Assembly (NCBI GenBank): GCA_965261925.1
Contig: OZ253486.1
Location: forward strand, 1,736,001-1,800,000
DNA: 64,000 bases
Origin: Bin87 sp965261925
Lineage (GTDB): Bacteria; Chloroflexota; Dehalococcoidia; Lucifugimonadales; UBA3495
Reading direction: 5' to 3'
How positions within the stretch are numbered: the stretch's first letter is position 1; every line of letters starts with the position of its first letter. Positions 61,268-64,000 of the stretch are shown here, one piece after another. A program made the position numbers and the translations under genes. Below the pieces are notes generated by a model. The model did not search any database. It saw only the letters and a list, made by a program, of their open reading frames with translations, and had not been told where the DNA came from.

Positions 61268-62767
61268 ATGTTTCACGTGGACACGTATTTTCGGGTGCGC
61301 CGGGCCTGCCTGGTGGAGGGGATGAGCGTTCGGGAGGCCTCCCGAGTGTTCGGCCTGCATCGGGACACGGTGCGCAAGATGCTGGCCAATGCGACGCCCC
61401 AGGGCTACACGCGGAAGGGGCCGCCGCGCAAACCGAAGCTGGAGCCCTTCACCGGCGTAATTGACGCCATCCTGGAGGCGGATAGCCGGGCGCCCAGAAA
61501 GCAGCGGCACACGGCCAAGCGCATCTTTGAGCGGCTGCGGGACGAGTACGGATTTGAAGGCCAGCAGAGCATAGTCAAGGACTACGTGCGGGAGCATCGG
61601 CGGCGTGTTGGGGAGATGTTCGTGCCCTTGTCCCACGGACCGGGCCACGCCCAGTGCGACTTCGGCGAAGCGTTGGCGGTGATCGCCGGCGTGGAGCGCA
61701 AGGTGCATTACTTCGTCCTGGACCTGCCCCACAGCGACGGCTGCTTCGCCAAGGCTTATCCCGGGGAGACCACCGAGGCCTTTCTGGACGGCCACGTGTC
61801 GGCGTTCGCCTTTCTGGGTGGAGTGCCTCAGAGCGTCCTGTACGACAATACGAAACTCGCGGTGGCGAAGATACTGGGCGATGGTCGTCGCAAACGCACC
61901 CGGGCTTTCAGCGAGCTCCAGTCCCACTACCTGTTCGAGGATCGGTTCGGGCGTCCCGGCAAGGGGAATGACAAGGGCAAGGTTGAAGGCATGGTGGGCT
62001 ATGTGCGGCGCAACTTCCTGGTGCCGATACCCGTGGCGGAGAGTTTCGCGGCGCTGAATGCCCACCTGGAAGCACGATGCCTGGCGCGGATGGACGCGAG
62101 ACTGCGGGGACACACCGAGACCATCGGCCAGCGGATGGAGCGAGACCTGGACGCGCTGTTGCCGTTGCCACCGGTGTCCTACGACGCCTGCGACAAACGG
62201 GCCAGCCGGGTCAGCTCATTGTCCCTGGTGCGGTACCGCACCAACGACTACTCGGTGCCGGTGGCCTACGGACATCGGGATGTGCTGATCAAAGGCTACG
62301 TGGACCGGGTGGTGATCAGCTGCGGCACCGAGGTCATCGCCAAACATCCCAGGTCCTACGAGCAGGACGACTTCGTCTTCGATCCCATTCACTATCTGCC
62401 GTTGTTGGAGCGGAAGACGGGGGCTCTGGACCAGGCCGCGCCGCTGGCGGGGTGGGACCTGCCGGAAGAGTACCGCACGCTGCGCCGTCTGCTGGAGGAC
62501 CGGATGGGCCAGCGTGGCAAGCGGGAATTCGTGCGGGTGCTCAGGCTGATGGAGCACTTCTCCCACCAGGAGGTCCACCACGCGGTGCGAGATGCCCTGC
62601 GGCTGGGCGCCGTCGGCTTTGACGCCGTGAAGCAGCTGCTGCTGTGCCGCGTTGAAGGCAAACCGCCCCGTCTCGACCTGGAGCTCTACCCTCACCTGCC
62701 CCAGGTCAGCGTCCAGACCACCCGCGCCACGGACTACCTGACCCTGCTGTCGGGGAGGGCAGCATGA
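61268..62767 (+). CDS. istA: IS21 transposase IstA
   Basis: 499 residues. The N-terminal HTH MSVREASRVFGLHRDTVRKM binds the element ends. The DDE catalytic core has Asp in HAQCDFGEALAVI, Asp in VLYDNTKLAVAK and Glu in NDKGKVEGMVGYVRR. The C-terminal beta domain VPVAYGHRDVLIKGYVDRVV is also typical of IstA. The start MFHVDTYF at 61268 has GGAAGGTG upstream. It overlaps istB by four bases (ATGA). Confidence 0.95.
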   Translation: MFHVDTYFRVRRACLVEGMSVREASRVFGLHRDTVRKMLANATPQGYTRKGPPRKPKLEPFTGVIDAILEADSRAPRKQRHTAKRIFERLRDEYGFEGQQSIVKDYVREHRRRVGEMFVPLSHGPGHAQCDFGEALAVIAGVERKVHYFVLDLPHSDGCFAKAYPGETTEAFLDGHVSAFAFLGGVPQSVLYDNTKLAVAKILGDGRRKRTRAFSELQSHYLFEDRFGRPGKGNDKGKVEGMVGYVRRNFLVPIPVAESFAALNAHLEARCLARMDARLRGHTETIGQRMERDLDALLPLPPVSYDACDKRASRVSSLSLVRYRTNDYSVPVAYGHRDVLIKGYVDRVVISCGTEVIAKHPRSYEQDDFVFDPIHYLPLLERKTGALDQAAPLAGWDLPEEYRTLRRLLEDRMGQRGKREFVRVLRLMEHFSHQEVHHAVRDALRLGAVGFDAVKQLLLCRVEGKPPRLDLELYPHLPQVSVQTTRATDYLTLLSGRAA

Positions 62768-63552
62768 GCAACCGATCCACTCTGCTCCTTGAGCACCACC
62801 TCAGGGAGCTGAAACTGCCCACCTTCCTCAGGGAGTACGACAAACTGGCCGCCCAGTGCGCCGCTGAAGGCGCCGATCATCCCGACTACCTGCTCCGGCT
62901 CGCCGAGCTGGAACTCACCGACCGCCACCAGCGCATGGTGGAACGCCGGATCCGCGCGGCGCGCTTCCCCGCCACCAAGGGCCTGGACACCTTTGACTTC
63001 TCCGCCATCCCCTCGGTGAACAAACCGCTGGTGATGCAACTGGCCCGGTGTGAATACGTCGATCACCATGAAAACGTCATCGCCATCGGGAACAGCGGCA
63101 CCGGCAAGACCCACGTCGCCCTGGGCTTGGGGCTGGCCGCCTGCCAACGGGGCCTGTCGGTGGGCTTCACCACCGCCGCGGCACTGGTCAACGAACTGAT
63201 GGAGGCCAGGGACGAGCGCCGGCTGCTCAACCTGCAGCGGCAACTGGCCCGTCTCAGGCTCCTCATCATCGACGAGTTGGGCTTTGTGCCGTTGTCCCCC
63301 ACCGGCGCGGAACTCCTCTTCGAGGTCTTCAGCCAGCGCTACGAACGGGGATCGACCCTGGTGACCACCAACCTGCCCTTCGACGAGTGGACCGAGGTTT
63401 TCGGGTCGGAACGGCTCACCGGCGCGCTGCTGGATCGTCTCACCCACCACGTGCACATCGTGGAGATGAACGGCGAGAGTTACCGGCTCAAGGGCAGCCG
63501 GCAGGACGCCCTTGCATCGTCGCCATCGCCGGAGCGCCCGGATGCCGATTAG
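62764..63552 (+). CDS. istB: IS21 helper ATPase IstB
   Basis: 262 residues of a DnaC/DnaA-like AAA+ protein that selects the target and activates IstA. Walker A is IGNSGTGKTHVALGLGLA (about 106-123), Walker B LRLLIIDELGFVPL (about 164-177), and RYERGSTLVTTNLPFDEW and DRLTHHVHIVEMNGESYRLK follow as usual for the family. Translationally coupled to istA. Confidence 0.95.
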   Translation: MSNRSTLLLEHHLRELKLPTFLREYDKLAAQCAAEGADHPDYLLRLAELELTDRHQRMVERRIRAARFPATKGLDTFDFSAIPSVNKPLVMQLARCEYVDHHENVIAIGNSGTGKTHVALGLGLAACQRGLSVGFTTAAALVNELMEARDERRLLNLQRQLARLRLLIIDELGFVPLSPTGAELLFEVFSQRYERGSTLVTTNLPFDEWTEVFGSERLTGALLDRLTHHVHIVEMNGESYRLKGSRQDALASSPSPERPDAD

Positions 63553-63665
63553 CGCCCCGCAGACGCCGCCGCCGGCCCCTCCGTCAAGGCGAGACCCCCC
63601 GCCCCACCGGCCAGGCCGCGGCCGTCACGCACCATCCAGGTGGTACGGTTTTACTCCGCCGCAGT

Positions 63666-64000
63666 TGTCAACGGTCAGCGAAAAGGTCCGCACTAACTGG
63701 TCAGCATAAATGTCATATTCCCCTCTATGGAGAATGTGACGTTGAACCAGAAAGAGCAAGCGAGACTCAAGGTTCTGAACCGCCTGTGGGCAGAGCAGAT
63801 GACTGTGGACCAGGCAGCCACAGTGATGGGAGTGAGCACGCGCCACACCAGACGTATCCTGGCGGCGTACCGGAGGGAGGGTGCCGCCGCCCTGGCTCAC
63901 GGCCACCGTGGTCGTCGGCCGCCCAACGCAACACCGGAGACAACCAAAGCCGAGGTATTACACCTGGCCAGCACCCGCTACTTGGGAACCAACCACACCC
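63666..64000 (+). mobile_element. ISNCY-type insertion sequence, copy 3 (runs off the window end)
   Basis: The left end TGTCAACGGTCAGCGAAAAG and everything after it are identical to 21525-21859 as far as can be compared. Like copy 2 it abuts the outer end of an IS21-type element. The right end lies outside the window. Confidence 0.9.
63727..64000 (+). CDS. ISNCY-type transposase, N-terminal part
   Basis: Starts MENVTLNQKEQARLKVLN, with the N-terminal helix-turn-helix QAATVMGVSTRHTRRILAAY, and is open to the end of the window after 91 residues. Base-identical to the first part of copy 2. Whether it shares the two frameshifts of copy 2 (22055 and 22395 there) cannot be seen here. Confidence 0.85.
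   Translation, partial: MENVTLNQKEQARLKVLNRLWAEQMTVDQAATVMGVSTRHTRRILAAYRREGAAALAHGHRGRRPPNATPETTKAEVLHLASTRYLGTNHT

Larger units (their letters stand above)
61148..63665 (+). mobile_element. IS21-family insertion sequence (istA-istB)
   Basis: The left end TGTAAAGGACGGAGAGAAAA is followed by a second, related repeat (GGCGGTTGAAAACTGTACCG), as IS21 ends have several. The right end is seen as GGTACGGTTTTACTCCGCCG (63641-63660), inverted relative to the left. The right boundary is set by ISNCY copy 3, which starts at 63666. Both genes are intact, so the element may be active. A short hairpin (AGCTGA-ATA-TCAGCT, 61235-61249) lies just before istA. Confidence 0.85.

Noticed and set aside
1..64000. 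tRNA, rRNA and riboswitches
   Set aside because: No convincing T-loop/anticodon arrangement, rRNA core sequence or riboswitch aptamer was found on reading. Gene-start and integrase flanks were checked in particular.

Overview
The window is a high-GC (about 60%) stretch of bacterial chromosome. It is dominated by mobile elements, toxin-antitoxin genes and genes of defence-island type. No rRNA, tRNA or CRISPR array is visible, so the host cannot be placed firmly. The mix of genes (a sulfatase-like hydrolase with a threonine nucleophile, a paired SNF2 helicase and SWIM protein, a large LRR/propeller surface protein, many IS66, IS21, ISNCY and ISAs1 copies, leaderless toxin-antitoxin promoters) would fit an uncultured Chloroflexota-like lineage. 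That placement is inference only.

Layout. 1-0.4 kb: the end of an IS66 element. 1-5.2 kb: catabolic or modifying enzymes on the minus strand (phosphotransferase, methyltransferase, frameshifted SDR, sulfatase-like hydrolase). 5.7-6.4 kb: higBA copy 1. 6.4-7.3 kb: decayed IS66. 7.4-10.4 kb: an adenylation/carrier/reductase enzyme lying between inverted repeats. 11.6-17.3 kb: SNF2 helicase, SWIM protein and an unknown CxCxxC protein. 17.8-19.7 kb: higBA copy 2 and a Cas3 gene cut off by an insertion sequence. 19.7-23.2 kb: nested insertion sequences. 23.2-29.2 kb: a very large secreted LRR/propeller protein with a decayed C-terminus. 29.4-34.4 kb: a membrane HTH protein, an alpha/beta hydrolase and a lipoprotein. 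34.7-36.1 kb: a four-gene toxin-antitoxin operon. 36.9-39.2 kb: a tyrosine recombinase and an intact ISAs1 element with a 10-bp target duplication. 39.3-42.5 kb: two convergent unknown genes. 43.0-50.6 kb: two AAA-type ATPases and a type IIG-like restriction-methylation protein. 51.3-52.8 kb: a three-gene cassette of two small membrane proteins and a DUF6414-like protein. 52.8-53.8 kb: recombinase and transposase relics. 53.9-56.4 kb: a TIR-STAND-TPR protein. 56.6-60.7 kb: a second copy of the SNF2/SWIM pair on the other strand. 60.8-61.1 kb: a higA relic. 61.1-64.0 kb: an IS21 element abutted by another ISNCY copy.

How the genes fit together. From about 11 to 61 kb the region looks like a defence island that has been repeatedly rearranged. 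It holds several candidate immune modules (SNF2/SWIM twice, ATPase-ATPase-methyltransferase, TIR-STAND, the DUF6414 cassette, a Cas3 remnant). Toxin-antitoxin loci, two tyrosine recombinases (one dead) and at least eight insertion sequences or their remains lie between them. The best candidates for undescribed systems are the ATPase-ATPase-methyltransferase operon, the two-small-membrane-protein plus DUF6414 cassette, the SNF2-SWIM-CxCxxC set, and the convergent 503/504-residue pair.
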